From NCBI GenBank assembly GCA_001880285.1, contig CP016269.1, positions 744,001-808,000 on the forward strand: DNA of 64,000 bases. Direction: 5' to 3'. Below, piece by piece: positions 54,254-63,895 of the stretch; within the stretch, counting starts at the first letter, position 1, and each line of letters starts with the position of its first letter. Position numbers and translations under genes: made by a program. This DNA comes from Flavobacteriaceae bacterium UJ101 (GTDB lineage: Bacteria; Bacteroidota; Bacteroidia; Flavobacteriales; UJ101). The notes below the pieces were generated by a model, which made no database searches, was not told where the DNA came from, and saw nothing but the letters and a program-made list of their open reading frames with translations.

Positions 54254-56234
54254 TACCGTATATATATTTTTTGGAGTCATCATTATTTTTGTAGCAATTT
54301 TCATTTTAAAATTGGCACAACTACAATTATGGGATGATAAATATATTGTGTCTTCTAACAACTTATCCATTAGAAAAAAAATAACCGTTCCAGAACGAGG
54401 ATTTATATACGATCGCACAGGAAAATTACTTGTAGCAAACAATCCATCTTATGATATAAACCTTATTTATGGAAAAGGATTAGGTGAAGATTTTGACACA
54501 CTTGAACTTTGTAAATTGATAAAGATTGATACGGCAAAATTCAATGTTATTTTAAAAGATGCCAAGTTTAAATACAATACTCCTTATGCTTTAAGAGAAA
54601 ATGTTTCACAAGACGAAATAGCTTACATTCAAGAAAAAATACATCACTACCCGAATATAAAAATAGACAATAGAATTTCAAGAGAATACCTTGTCAACTC
54701 AGGATACCATATTTTAGGTTATTTAAGAAAAATTTCTCCAAAACAATTAAAAAAAGATACACTAGATTATTACAATCAAAACGACCGTGTTGGAAAAGCA
54801 GGAGTTGAAGCCTCTTATGAAAAGGTTTTAAGAGGAGAAAAAGGGGTCGAATATTTTAGAGTTGATAATAGAGGAAATATTATTGGAAATTATGAGAATG
54901 GTGAAAAAAACAAAAAACCTATTGCAGGACATGACATTACTTTAACTATTGATTTTAAATTACAACAGTACGCTGAAAAATTAATGCAAAATAAACGAGG
55001 TGCTGTTGTAGCCATAGATCCTAATAATGGAGAAATCCTAGCCTTGGTATCATCTCCTTATATCAATCCTAAGGAAATGAATGACCAAAATTTCAATCAT
55101 TATTTTTCCATCTATAATAATGACACTATTTACAATCGGTTAAATAACAAAGCTGCTGCGGGACGTTATCCTCCTGGATCACCTTTTAAAATGTTAGTAG
55201 GTCTAGCTGCTTTACAAGAAAATGTTATTCAAGATTCTATTTCAAAATACATTTGTAAACACGGATTTCCTTTAGGGCGAGGTCGAAAAATGGGGTGCCA
55301 TTGTGGTTATTATTACCGACCTATCCGAGTAGATCAAGCCATTGCAAAATCATGCAATAATTTCTTTGCAAGTTCTTATCGAGATATTGTACGAAAATAT
55401 GACAATGACTCTATTGGAATTAATCAGTGGAGAAAACATATGCAAAGTTTTGGTCTCGACACATGGTTTGGTAACGATATTCACGAAGGAAGTAAAGGAA
55501 AAATACCTTCCGCAAATACTTATAACCGTTATTATGGTCCATATTCTAGTGGGAAATGGGGTGTTATTGCTTCCGTTTCAAATGGTATTGGACAAGGAGA
55601 AGTAGAAGCAACTCCTTTACAAATGGCTAATTTCACTGCTGCTATTGCTAATAAAGGTTTCTATTACACTCCTCACATTGTAAAAGCTATTGATAACAAA
55701 GTATTAACCGACTCCATTTATCATCAAAAAAAGATCACTACAGTTGATCCTAAGCATTTTGATGTTATTATAAAAGGAATGCAAGGTGTTTTTGATTATG
55801 GTACAGCAAGAAGATTCCGTTACAATAAAATTCCAATGGCAGGAAAAACGGGAACTTCTCAAAACCCTCAAGGACAAGATCACTCAATTTTCACACTTTT
55901 TGCTCCAGTTGATAACCCTAAGATTGCTATAGCTACCATTGTTGAGAATGGACATTATGGTGCAACATGGGCTGGACCAATCTCATCTTTGGTTGCTGAA
56001 AAATATTTAACTGATACAATCAAACGAACTCGATTAGAAAAACGAATGATAAGTAAAAGTTTTTATTCTGAATATAAAAAACAAGCTGAAAATTATTATC
56101 AAAAAGTACAAGCTAATAAAAGAAAAAACAGAATAGAAGCTGTTTTAAAAAGTATTAACCAAACGTTTGATCTAGTAGATTCTCTTAAAATAATACAACC
56201 TTTAAATACCGATAGCCTATACCTTGCAAACTAA
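54240..56234 (+). CDS. mrdA: Penicillin-binding protein 2 (peptidoglycan DD-transpeptidase)
   Basis: This class B transpeptidase cross-links lateral cell wall. A membrane helix (about 8-24) leads to the PBP dimerisation domain with the RGFIYDRTG motif and the transpeptidase domain. The three active-site motifs are the nucleophile Ser314 in PPGSPFKM (SxxK), SCN in AKSCNNFF, and KTGTS in MAGKTGTSQNP. The length of 664 residues fits. The gene overlaps mreD at its start and rodA at its end. Confidence 0.96.
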   Translation: MEKNNTVYIFFGVIIIFVAIFILKLAQLQLWDDKYIVSSNNLSIRKKITVPERGFIYDRTGKLLVANNPSYDINLIYGKGLGEDFDTLELCKLIKIDTAKFNVILKDAKFKYNTPYALRENVSQDEIAYIQEKIHHYPNIKIDNRISREYLVNSGYHILGYLRKISPKQLKKDTLDYYNQNDRVGKAGVEASYEKVLRGEKGVEYFRVDNRGNIIGNYENGEKNKKPIAGHDITLTIDFKLQQYAEKLMQNKRGAVVAIDPNNGEILALVSSPYINPKEMNDQNFNHYFSIYNNDTIYNRLNNKAAAGRYPPGSPFKMLVGLAALQENVIQDSISKYICKHGFPLGRGRKMGCHCGYYYRPIRVDQAIAKSCNNFFASSYRDIVRKYDNDSIGINQWRKHMQSFGLDTWFGNDIHEGSKGKIPSANTYNRYYGPYSSGKWGVIASVSNGIGQGEVEATPLQMANFTAAIANKGFYYTPHIVKAIDNKVLTDSIYHQKKITTVDPKHFDVIIKGMQGVFDYGTARRFRYNKIPMAGKTGTSQNPQGQDHSIFTLFAPVDNPKIAIATIVENGHYGATWAGPISSLVAEKYLTDTIKRTRLEKRMISKSFYSEYKKQAENYYQKVQANKRKNRIEAVLKSINQTFDLVDSLKIIQPLNTDSLYLAN

Positions 56235-57513
56235 AAGTAGAAATATCATCTTTAATATAGACTGGTTTATTATCCTTTTGTATATTTTAATCGTTGGATT
56301 TGGAGTTCTATCTATCAATGCTGTTGACAGCTCTAAAGCATTAAAACAATTAATATGGATCTCTGCAAGTCTTCCGCTTATTATTGTAACTTGTTCGCTA
56401 AACAGAACCTTTTACGAACGTTTTTCAGGACTTTTCTATATCATAAGTGTTCTTTTACTTGCTGGATTATTTATTTTTGGTAAAACTATTAATGGTGCTA
56501 CTGCTTGGTATTCTTTTGGTGCTTTCAGTATTCAGCCTACCGAATTTTCAAAAATAGGTGTTGCCTTAATGATTGGAAACTTTTTAGCCACCCCTAAACT
56601 TGAAATGAATAAACCTTCAACTTTATTAACTGCAGTGGCTTATTTAGCAGTACCCTTACTTTTAATCAAATTCCAACCTGACGATGGGTCTGTATTAGTT
56701 TTCTCTGCATTTTTTGTAGGTTTATTAATCCATCGAGTATGGATGGTTAAACAACTTTTCATCATAGGAATCATCTTTTTAACTCTTTTTATTTTAGGTA
56801 TTGCTTACACTGATCTTATTCAATACCTCCATAACAATTTATATATTTTACTAATTACTACACTCTGTATCATTTTAATTATCTTTATTATTTTCAGATT
56901 CATTTTCTATATAAAACAATCTACCTTATACCTTATTGCTATACTAGGTGTATTTTTCTGTATAGGAACTATTTTTGCTTCAGAAGCTATTTTCAGCAGT
57001 TTAAAACCGCATCAAAAAGACCGTATTGAAATATTGTTTTTAGATGATACAGATAAAAAAATTCGAAACGAAAAAAATGGTTACAATCTATATACTGCCA
57101 AATCAGCTATTGCTTCCGGAGAATTACATGGAAAAGGATACTTAAAAGGTGATATGCCAAAAGGAAATATTGTACCAGAACAAGAAACTGATTATATTTT
57201 CACTGTTATTGGTGAAGAATGGGGTTTTATAGGAAGTTCTATTTTTATTTTAACTTATGGAATATTTCTACTACGACTTTTTTGGTTAGCACATAGACAA
57301 CGTTCTATATTTTCAAGTTATTTTGGTTATTCTATTGCCAGTATTTTCACTATACACTTTATTATCAATATAGCTATGGTAATGGGAATTTTTCCTACTA
57401 TCGGAATTCCTTTACCCTTTTTAAGTTATGGAGGTTCGTCTTTATGGGGGTTTACCCTAATGCTTTTTATTATGATCCGTTTAGACGCAGAAAGAAAACA
57501 AATTTTACGTTAA
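56224..57513 (+). CDS. rodA: Rod-shape SEDS glycosyltransferase RodA
   Basis: This SEDS-family peptidoglycan polymerase is partnered with PBP2. Ten hydrophobic helices are spread over 429 residues. Typical blocks are NGATAWYSFGAFSIQPTEFSKIG, FQPDDGSVLVF and FPTIGIPLPFLSYGGSSL, which holds the signature GxPLPFxSYGG. The start codon is TTG at 56224, overlapping mrdA by 11 bp, and no nearby ATG serves better. A two-way terminator at 57,631-57,672 ends the operon. Confidence 0.94.
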   Translation: MQTKSRNIIFNIDWFIILLYILIVGFGVLSINAVDSSKALKQLIWISASLPLIIVTCSLNRTFYERFSGLFYIISVLLLAGLFIFGKTINGATAWYSFGAFSIQPTEFSKIGVALMIGNFLATPKLEMNKPSTLLTAVAYLAVPLLLIKFQPDDGSVLVFSAFFVGLLIHRVWMVKQLFIIGIIFLTLFILGIAYTDLIQYLHNNLYILLITTLCIILIIFIIFRFIFYIKQSTLYLIAILGVFFCIGTIFASEAIFSSLKPHQKDRIEILFLDDTDKKIRNEKNGYNLYTAKSAIASGELHGKGYLKGDMPKGNIVPEQETDYIFTVIGEEWGFIGSSIFILTYGIFLLRLFWLAHRQRSIFSSYFGYSIASIFTIHFIINIAMVMGIFPTIGIPLPFLSYGGSSLWGFTLMLFIMIRLDAERKQILR

Positions 57514-57630
57514 AAAAGATTAAAGAAAAAAGACAGAAAGAATAAAGAATCTTAAAAACACATTTCGTAATGTAAAAGTTTGGAAATTAAATTTTCTTTT
57601 CTCTTTCTATCTTTCTTCAATAAAATTTAA

Positions 57631-57672
57631 AAAAAGCTCAAGGCGTTTTTAATAAAATGTCTTGAGCTTTTT
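57631..57672. terminator. Bidirectional Rho-independent terminator
   Basis: The arms AAAAAGCTCAAGGC and GTCTTGAGCTTTTT (one G-T pair) close a 14-base loop. They have runs of A and T outside. They end the rod operon from the left and can back up the serA hairpin from the right. Confidence 0.85.
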
Positions 57673-57714
57673 ATTGTATTCAATAAAGTAATACTAATCA
57701 ATTCATTATAAACC

Positions 57715-57749
57715 ACAAAAAGAATAAAAAAAGTCTTTATTCTTTTTGT
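57715..57749. terminator. A/T-rich hairpin after the serA-like gene
   Basis: A perfect 14-bp stem (ACAAAAAGAATAAA and its complement) with a 7-base loop lies 20 bp after the stop of the minus-strand dehydrogenase gene. It is probably its terminator, although the stem is weak. Confidence 0.5.
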
Positions 57750-57769
57750 CTTTTCTATAGAAAGTATAT

Positions 57770-58723
57770 TTACTTTTTATAAATTTCTTTTATTTGATCT
57801 GCTAATTCTAATCCAATACGATTTTGTGCTTCAATAGTTGATCCTCCAATATGAGGTGTCAAGGATAACTCCGGATTCATTAACAATCTAATTTCAGGAG
57901 ATGGCTCATTTGCAAAAACATCTAAAGCTGCATATTTTACCTTTTCCTCTTCTATTGCTTCTAATAATGCATCTTCATCAATTACTCCTCCACGAGCTGT
58001 ATTTACTACTCCAACTCCTTTTTTCATTTTATCAAATTGTTCTTTCCCTAAAATAGGTTTCCCTTGAGAAGGAACATGTAATGTTATCAAATCAGCTTGA
58101 GGTAACATTTTATCTAATGATACACTCGTAATTTTAAATGTAACGGTTTGTCCATCAAAAAAATCTAAGGTAATATCTCGAGTAATTTCTTCAATATCTG
58201 CTACCACCACTTTCATACCAATTCCTATAGCAATCTTGATTGTTTCTACAGCAATTCGTCCAAACCCAATAACACCTAAGGTCTTTCCAGCCAATTCCTG
58301 TCCTCCAGAATACTGTTTTTTCAACGCTTTAAATTGAGACTCTCCTTCCAAAGGCATATTTCGATTCGAATCGTGTAAAAAACGAACCATTGAAAACATA
58401 TGAGCAAATGCTAATTCTGCTACCGATTTTGATGATGCAGCAGGCGTATTAATCACTTTTATACCTTTTCCTCTAGCATATTCAACATCAATATTATCCA
58501 TTCCTACACCTCCTCTTCCAATTACTTTTAAAGTAGGACATGCATCGATTATATCTTTTCTAACTTTAGTAGCACTACGTACTAAAACAACTTCAACTGA
58601 ATTTTCATTAATAAAATCAATTAATTGTTCTTGTGCTACTTTGTGGGTAATCACTTCAAAGCCTGCTTTATTTAAAGCTTCTTCTCCTACTTTTGATATA
58701 CCATCGTTTACTAATATTTTCAT
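57770..58723 (-). CDS. serA: D-2-hydroxyacid dehydrogenase, probable 3-phosphoglycerate dehydrogenase
   Basis: This NAD-dependent oxidoreductase is probably the first step of serine synthesis. The nucleotide fold GVIGFGRIAVETIKIA has Ala where the usual third Gly of GxGxxG stands. Catalytic Arg (NTARGGVIDEDAL), Glu (in DVFANEP) and His (LTPHIGGST) are all present. The 317-residue form lacks the C-terminal ACT domain of long SerA proteins, as in many Bacteroidota. It follows serC on the same strand 88 bp away. The gene symbol rests on that pairing. Confidence 0.88.
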   Translation of the reverse strand: MKILVNDGISKVGEEALNKAGFEVITHKVAQEQLIDFINENSVEVVLVRSATKVRKDIIDACPTLKVIGRGGVGMDNIDVEYARGKGIKVINTPAASSKSVAELAFAHMFSMVRFLHDSNRNMPLEGESQFKALKKQYSGGQELAGKTLGVIGFGRIAVETIKIAIGIGMKVVVADIEEITRDITLDFFDGQTVTFKITSVSLDKMLPQADLITLHVPSQGKPILGKEQFDKMKKGVGVVNTARGGVIDEDALLEAIEEEKVKYAALDVFANEPSPEIRLLMNPELSLTPHIGGSTIEAQNRIGLELADQIKEIYKK

Positions 58724-58811
58724 ATTTTTAAGATTTTAGAAAACAGATATTAGAATTCAGATGATTTTTTATTAAATCTTTTCCTAAATACTGTTATCTG
58801 AATACTGATTT

Positions 58812-59879
58812 CTAACTATTTAATTCTAATTCTTTCATCGCTGCTACCAATACCTCTATTCCCTCTTGTGGCATTCCATTATAAATACTTGCACGGTAAC
58901 CTCCTACAGATCGATGTCCTTTAATACCACTTACTCCTTTTGCTTCCCAAATTGAATCAAATAATGCTTGATGTTCTTGATTTTTCAAGACAAATGTAAC
59001 ATTCATCATAGAGCGATCTTCTACTGCTGCAACTCCTTCAAAAAGGGGGTTTCGATCCACTTCATCATATAAAAGGGTTGCTTTCTCATTATTTATTTTC
59101 TCTATCGCTTCAACTCCTCCTTTTGATTTTAACCATTCTAAAGTTAACATAGAGGTATACACTGAAAAAACTGGCGGTGTATTAAACATACTGTCTTTAT
59201 CTATATGAACTTTATAATCTAAATATGAAGGAATATCACGTCCTGTATGACCTAATAGTTCATCTTTCACAATAACTAAAGTTGCTCCTGCCGGCCCCAT
59301 ATTTTTTTGAGCTCCTGCATAAATCATCCCAAAATCTGAAACGTTAATTTTTCTACTAAAAATATCAGATGACATATCACATATTAATACTTTATCCGTT
59401 TTTGGAAAAGTTTTAAACTGTGTTCCAAAAATAGTGTTATTAGAAGTAATGTGAATATAATCTGAATCTTCAGGAATTGTATATTCTTTTGGAATGTAAT
59501 TAAAATTTTGATCTTTTGATGAGGCTACTTCTACTACTTCTCCAATTTTTTTAGCTTCTTTAACTGCTTTATCTGACCAAGTCCCAGTATTAATATAACT
59601 TGCTTTCCCTCCTATTTTTAAAAAATTATAAGGTGTCATAATAAACTGTAAACTCGCTCCTCCCTGTAAAAACAAAACACTATATCCTTCAGGTACATTC
59701 AAAAGCTCTTTAACTAATGAACGTGCTTTTTCCATAACTTCCACAAAATCTTTACTTCTGTGTGATATTTCAATTAAAGACAAACCTGAATTATTCAATT
59801 CTTTCACTGAATCAGAAGCTTTACTCAAAACTTCTTGTGGTAAAATACATGGACCTGCGCTAAAATTATACTTCTTCAT
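58812..59879 (-). CDS. serC: Phosphoserine aminotransferase
   Basis: This PLP enzyme makes phosphoserine from 3-phosphohydroxypyruvate and glutamate. The family opening NFSAGPCILPQEVL, the HITSNNTIFGTQ loop and the PLP Lys192 in YAGAQKNMGPAG identify SerC. The length of 355 residues is normal. It precedes the serA-like dehydrogenase gene, forming a serine-synthesis pair. A terminator after the ferredoxin gene separates it from that gene upstream. Confidence 0.96.
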   Translation of the reverse strand: MKKYNFSAGPCILPQEVLSKASDSVKELNNSGLSLIEISHRSKDFVEVMEKARSLVKELLNVPEGYSVLFLQGGASLQFIMTPYNFLKIGGKASYINTGTWSDKAVKEAKKIGEVVEVASSKDQNFNYIPKEYTIPEDSDYIHITSNNTIFGTQFKTFPKTDKVLICDMSSDIFSRKINVSDFGMIYAGAQKNMGPAGATLVIVKDELLGHTGRDIPSYLDYKVHIDKDSMFNTPPVFSVYTSMLTLEWLKSKGGVEAIEKINNEKATLLYDEVDRNPLFEGVAAVEDRSMMNVTFVLKNQEHQALFDSIWEAKGVSGIKGHRSVGGYRASIYNGMPQEGIEVLVAAMKELELNS

Positions 59880-59925
59880 ATATAAGTGTTATTTTTACAA
59901 TTAATTACAATTTCGGCTCAATATA

Positions 59926-59956
59926 TAAAAAAAGTCGTTCAAAAGAGACGACTTTA
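59926..59956 (-). terminator. Rho-independent terminator after the ferredoxin gene
   Basis: The arms AAAGTCGT and ACGACTTT have a 9-base loop. On the minus strand a run of seven T follows, 20 bp after the ferredoxin stop. It isolates the ferredoxin from serC downstream. Confidence 0.8.
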
Positions 59957-59975
59957 TATTAAACTTATGCTATTT

Positions 59976-60326
59976 TTATTCATTATGCAAAAAAGCCTTC
60001 TTTTCTTTTAAAGATTCTTCATCTTCTACATGATCTTCATCTGGGACACAACAATCTACCGGACAAACCGCTGCACATTGAGGTTCTTCGTGAAAACCAA
60101 CACATTCTGTACATTTATCTGTTACGATAAAATAAATATCATCTGAAACAGGTTCTTGCATTTCATCTGCATCAACTGTAATACCTGTTTTTGATGTTAT
60201 CATTCCTTTTAAAGCAGTTCCTTCCGCGAAAGACCACTCCATTGCTCCTTCATAAATTGCGTTATTAGGGCATTCTGGCTCACATGCCCCGCAATTAATA
60301 CATTCGTCTGTTATAATAATTGCCAT
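59976..60326 (-). CDS. 2x[4Fe-4S] ferredoxin
   Basis: This small electron carrier of 116 residues has two cluster motifs: [19 protein letters not shown] (CxxCxxCxxxCP) and [22 protein letters not shown] (a spaced second motif with an insertion). The protein is very acidic and has a Glu-rich tail. It has its own promoter and terminator. Across a short gap it is divergent from a LuxC-like acyl-CoA reductase gene, an association seen in several flavobacteria, but no reaction partner is proven by the sequence. Confidence 0.93.
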   Translation of the reverse strand: MAIIITDECINCGACEPECPNNAIYEGAMEWSFAEGTALKGMITSKTGITVDADEMQEPVSDDIYFIVTDKCTECVGFHEEPQCAAVCPVDCCVPDEDHVEDEESLKEKKAFLHNE

Positions 60327-60376
60327 TCTTCTCTTTTTTAATCGTTAAAACCTTTGTATGTTTGTTAATCAAGCAA

Positions 60377-60384
60377 CAAAAGTA
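60377..60384 (-). promoter_or_regulatory. -7 box of the ferredoxin gene
   Basis: The minus strand reads TACTTTTG, an exact TAnnTTTG match, 50 bp before the ferredoxin start. A TTTG lies 17 bp upstream (60402-60405), where it overlaps the start codon of the divergent acyl-CoA reductase gene. Confidence 0.55.
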
Positions 60385-60404
60385 CAATTTTTTTATCAGA
60401 CCAA

Positions 60405-61466
60405 ATGAATTTAGAACAACGTATTCATAGCTTATCTCAATTTCAAATCTTCTTGAATGAATTTTTAAACCTTAATTTTCAAGAAGATACAGACTTACAC
60501 TTTCCTCAAAGCTTTTATTTGGAATTAGAAAAAATTACAGAAACAGCCGTTCATCATAATGGTTGGTTTGTTAAAGAAAATGTTTTATATGCCCTATCAC
60601 AATGGAAAGATTGTTTATCTCAAGAAAATCTTTTAAATTGGATTACTCCTTATCAATTAAAAGATAAAATAGAAGAAAAACAAATAGGAATTATCATGGC
60701 GGGTAATATTCCTATGGTTGGTTTTCACGATTTAATTAGTGTGCTTATTTCAGGACATCATGCTTTGGTTAAACTATCATCTAATGATGATCAATTAATT
60801 CCTTTTTTTATTAAACTCCTAATTCATATTAGCCCAGAATTTAACAATCGAATTACTTTAATTAAACAAAAATTAGAACATTTCGATGCGGTTATTGCAA
60901 CCGGTAGCAACAATACAGCTCGCTATTTTGAATATTATTTTGGTAAAAAACCTCATATTATTCGAAAAAATAGAACTTCTGTTGCCGTTTTAACGGGTAA
61001 AGAGTCTGAAAAAGATTTAGAAAGTCTTGGAGAAGATGTTTTACGCTATTTTGGGATGGGCTGTCGTAATGTTTCAAAACTATTCATTCCTAAAGATTTT
61101 GATTTAGATCGTTTTTTTAAAGGAGTCTTTCCTTTTCAAGATGTGATCAACCGTCATAAATATCAAAATAATTATGATTACCATAAAGCTATTTTTCTAA
61201 TGAATCAAGATCCTATTATTGAAAATGGATTCTTAATTTTAAAAGAAGATCAGGGTTATCATAGCCCTATTGGCACCCTATTTTACGAACGTTACAATGA
61301 TTTAAATACGATTCAAAATCGTTTAAAAGAAGATACTGAAAAACTACAATGTGTAGTTGGAAGAAATATTTTTGAAAGTGAAATTCAATTTGGAGAGACT
61401 CAAAAACCTGCTTTAAATCAGTATGCAGACGGTATTGACACTATAAATTTTCTAAAAAACTTGTAA
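60405..61466 (+). CDS. LuxC-like acyl-CoA reductase
   Basis: The protein belongs to the aldehyde-dehydrogenase-like family that reduces acyl-CoA or acyl-enzyme to aldehyde with NADPH. The nucleophile Cys220 lies in YFGMGCRNVSKLF, the usual LuxC-type site, and IGIIMAGNIPMVGFHDLI forms the nucleotide-binding loop. The length of 353 residues is shorter than LuxC (about 480) but normal for this family in Bacteroidota. It is followed after 1 bp by the hemolysin III gene. Its substrate is unknown. Confidence 0.87.
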   Translation: MNLEQRIHSLSQFQIFLNEFLNLNFQEDTDLHFPQSFYLELEKITETAVHHNGWFVKENVLYALSQWKDCLSQENLLNWITPYQLKDKIEEKQIGIIMAGNIPMVGFHDLISVLISGHHALVKLSSNDDQLIPFFIKLLIHISPEFNNRITLIKQKLEHFDAVIATGSNNTARYFEYYFGKKPHIIRKNRTSVAVLTGKESEKDLESLGEDVLRYFGMGCRNVSKLFIPKDFDLDRFFKGVFPFQDVINRHKYQNNYDYHKAIFLMNQDPIIENGFLILKEDQGYHSPIGTLFYERYNDLNTIQNRLKEDTEKLQCVVGRNIFESEIQFGETQKPALNQYADGIDTINFLKNL

Positions 61467-61467
61467 T

Positions 61468-62109
61468 ATGGAAGCCATCTTTTATTCTAAAAAAGAAGAA
61501 ATTGCAAACGCTATCACTCATGGGATTGGAATTATCCTTTCCATTATAGGATTGGTTTATATGCTTGTTTATTCCATACAAAATGGAGATATTTCACATA
61601 TCACAGGTAGTATCATTTTTGGAAGTACTTTAATCATAATGTATACCTGTTCTACACTATATCATACTTTTCAAACAGAAAAACGTAAAGTTTTTTTTCG
61701 AAAACTAGATCATATTGCCATTTATCTTTTAATAGCAGGTTCTTATACACCTTTTACATTAATTACTTTAAAAGATACCGCTTGGGGATGGTCTATCTTT
61801 GGTATCATCTGGGCATTAGCTTTATTTGGAATTATTTATAAACTAACCCCTCTAAATCGTTATAAAAAACTTTCTTTAATTCTCTATTTAGGAATGGGAT
61901 GGTTGGTTGTTTTAGCTGCAAAACCTATGATTGAATCTTTAGACACTAACGGGTTATGGTTATTAATAATAGGTGGGTTAACCTATACACTAGGTGTTAT
62001 TTTTTATGTTTGGGAGAAACTCCCTTTTAATCATGCTATTTGGCATGTATTTGTTTTAGGAGGGAGTATTTGTCATTTTTTTGCAGTCTTTTGGTATGTA
62101 ATTCCTTAA
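61468..62109 (+). CDS. Hemolysin III family (PAQR/TrhA) membrane protein
   Basis: This seven-helix membrane protein of 213 residues belongs to the PAQR superfamily. The metal-site motifs are YTCSTLYHTFQ and KLDHIAIYLLIAGSYTPF near the N-terminal helices, and FNHAIWHVFVLGGSICHFF at the end. EEIANAITHGIGIILS opens it. In bacteria the family is linked to lipid metabolism rather than proven toxin activity. It begins 1 bp after the acyl-CoA reductase gene and is co-transcribed with it. Confidence 0.93.
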   Translation: MEAIFYSKKEEIANAITHGIGIILSIIGLVYMLVYSIQNGDISHITGSIIFGSTLIIMYTCSTLYHTFQTEKRKVFFRKLDHIAIYLLIAGSYTPFTLITLKDTAWGWSIFGIIWALALFGIIYKLTPLNRYKKLSLILYLGMGWLVVLAAKPMIESLDTNGLWLLIIGGLTYTLGVIFYVWEKLPFNHAIWHVFVLGGSICHFFAVFWYVIP

Positions 62110-62151
62110 AAAATAAAACTTCTTTTAACTAAATTTTAGCTAAAAGAAGTT
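62110..62151 (-). terminator. Terminator of the ALDH7 gene
   Basis: The arms AACTTCTTTTA and TAAAAGAAGTT have an inner second stem (CTAAA/TTTAG). A T run follows on the minus strand, abutting the stop of the convergent hemolysin III gene. Confidence 0.75.
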
Positions 62152-62176
62152 CACCACTATATCTTAGTTTTATTTT

Positions 62177-63706
62177 TTACAAATCAAATTTTATTCCTTG
62201 TGCTAATGGTAAATCAGCTGTATAATTAATTGTATTCGTTTGACGACGCATATATACTTTCCAAGCATCTGAACCCGATTCACGTCCACCACCTGTTTCC
62301 TTTTCACCTCCAAAAGCACCCCCAATCTCAGCTCCTGAGGTTCCTATATTAACATTAGCAATTCCACAATCAGAACCTGCATGAGATAGGAAACGCTCTG
62401 CTTCTCGTAAATTATTTGTCATAATAGCAGAAGATAATCCTTGAGCCACTCCATTTTGCAATTCAATAGCATTTTCAATTCCTCCTGAATATTTTAACAA
62501 ATACAATACGGGTGCAAAAGTTTCATGTTGAACAATTTCAAAATGATTTTGAGCTTCTGCAATAGCGGGTTTCACATAACAACCACTTTCATAACCTTCT
62601 CCTTCTAAAACACCTCCTTCAACAATGATATTCCCTCCTTCAGCTACTACCTTTTCCAATGCTGCCTCATACATTTTAACCGCATCTTTATCAATCAACG
62701 GTCCTACATGATTACTTTCATCTAAAGGGTTACCTATTTTCAATTGTTTATAAGCATCAGCCACTGCATTTTTTACTTGATCATAAATAGAATCATGAAT
62801 AATTAATCGACGAGTAGATGTACAACGTTGTCCTGCTGTTCCAACCGCTCCAAACACTGCTCCAATAACCGTCATCTTTATATCTGCATCTGGTGTTACA
62901 ATAATCGCATTATTCCCTCCTAACTCTAGCAACGACTTTCCTAAACGCCCTGCTACTTCCTGAGCTACAATTTTACCCATACGTGTAGAACCTGTTGCAG
63001 AAACTAAAGGAATTCTACTGTCCTTCGTCATGAACTCTCCTACTTTATAATCTCCATTTATTAAACACGAAATTCCTTCAGGTAAATTGTTTTCTTTTAA
63101 TACTTCAGCTATTATATTTTGACAAGCCACTCCACACATAGGTGCTTTTTCAGATGGCTTCCATACACAAACATCACCACAAATCCATGCTAAGGCTGTA
63201 TTCCATGACCAAACAGCTACTGGAAAATTAAAAGCCGAAATAATTCCTACTACTCCTAATGGATGATATTGCTCGTACATACGATGTCCTGGACGTTCAG
63301 AATGCATTGTTAATCCATGCAATTGACGTGATAAGCCTACTGCAAAATCACAGATATCAATCATTTCTTGAACTTCTCCTAATCCTTCTTGATAAGACTT
63401 CCCCATTTCATACGAAACCAACTTTCCTAAAGGCTCTTTCAACTCACGTAATTTCTCTCCAAATTGACGTACAATTTCACCTCTCTGAGGTGCTGGCATT
63501 ACACGCCACGTTTTAAATGCTTCAGTTGCTGCATCCATCACTTTTTCGTAATCTTCTTTGGTTGTAGATTTTACTTTCCCAATTAACTTACCATCTACAG
63601 GTGAATACGATTCAATAATTTCACCATTTGAAAAATTAGCAGAACCTGTTGAAGTTCCTTCATTTATTTCTTTTAAACCTAGTTGGCTTAATGCCTCTTG
63701 TATCAT
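62177..63706 (-). CDS. ALDH7-family aldehyde dehydrogenase (aminoadipate-semialdehyde type)
   Basis: This enzyme probably oxidises alpha-aminoadipate semialdehyde/piperideine-6-carboxylate in lysine breakdown. General base Glu261 (LELGGNNAII) and nucleophile Cys295 (GTAGQRCTSTRRL) have the normal 34-residue spacing, and the RPGHRMYEQYHPLGVVGIISAFNFPVAV region matches ALDH7A1/AmaB. The length of 509 residues fits. It is divergent from the start of an acyl-CoA dehydrogenase gene, which could be glutaryl-CoA dehydrogenase of the same pathway. The substrate is inferred from family resemblance. Confidence 0.92.
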   Translation of the reverse strand: MIQEALSQLGLKEINEGTSTGSANFSNGEIIESYSPVDGKLIGKVKSTTKEDYEKVMDAATEAFKTWRVMPAPQRGEIVRQFGEKLRELKEPLGKLVSYEMGKSYQEGLGEVQEMIDICDFAVGLSRQLHGLTMHSERPGHRMYEQYHPLGVVGIISAFNFPVAVWSWNTALAWICGDVCVWKPSEKAPMCGVACQNIIAEVLKENNLPEGISCLINGDYKVGEFMTKDSRIPLVSATGSTRMGKIVAQEVAGRLGKSLLELGGNNAIIVTPDADIKMTVIGAVFGAVGTAGQRCTSTRRLIIHDSIYDQVKNAVADAYKQLKIGNPLDESNHVGPLIDKDAVKMYEAALEKVVAEGGNIIVEGGVLEGEGYESGCYVKPAIAEAQNHFEIVQHETFAPVLYLLKYSGGIENAIELQNGVAQGLSSAIMTNNLREAERFLSHAGSDCGIANVNIGTSGAEIGGAFGGEKETGGGRESGSDAWKVYMRRQTNTINYTADLPLAQGIKFDL

Positions 63707-63750
63707 ATTGTTAAATTATGTTTTTAATATTTAGAAAAAAGATGAAAGAT

Positions 63751-63774
63751 TAAAAGAAAGCCCACTTTCTTTTA
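63751..63774. repeat. Perfect hairpin in the ALDH7/acyl-CoA dehydrogenase intergenic region
   Basis: The arms TAAAAGAAAG and CTTTCTTTTA pair perfectly with a CCCA loop, in the gap between the divergent genes. It could be an operator for a shared regulator or simply a leader hairpin. Confidence 0.45.
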
Positions 63775-63895
63775 CTTTCCGCGGGTTTAATTTACAAATT
63801 ATTTTTAAATATTCCTGAAAAACCTGCCTTATTAATTATGTTTTTAATAAAAAAAATCTGTATTTTTAGGGAAATAATATTTTAACTTATTTATT

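Noticed and set aside
58724-58811. A regulatory hairpin between serC and the serA-like gene
   Set aside because: ATTCAGAT and ATCTGAAT are complementary but 35 bases apart in A/T-rich sequence; this is too weak to separate from chance.
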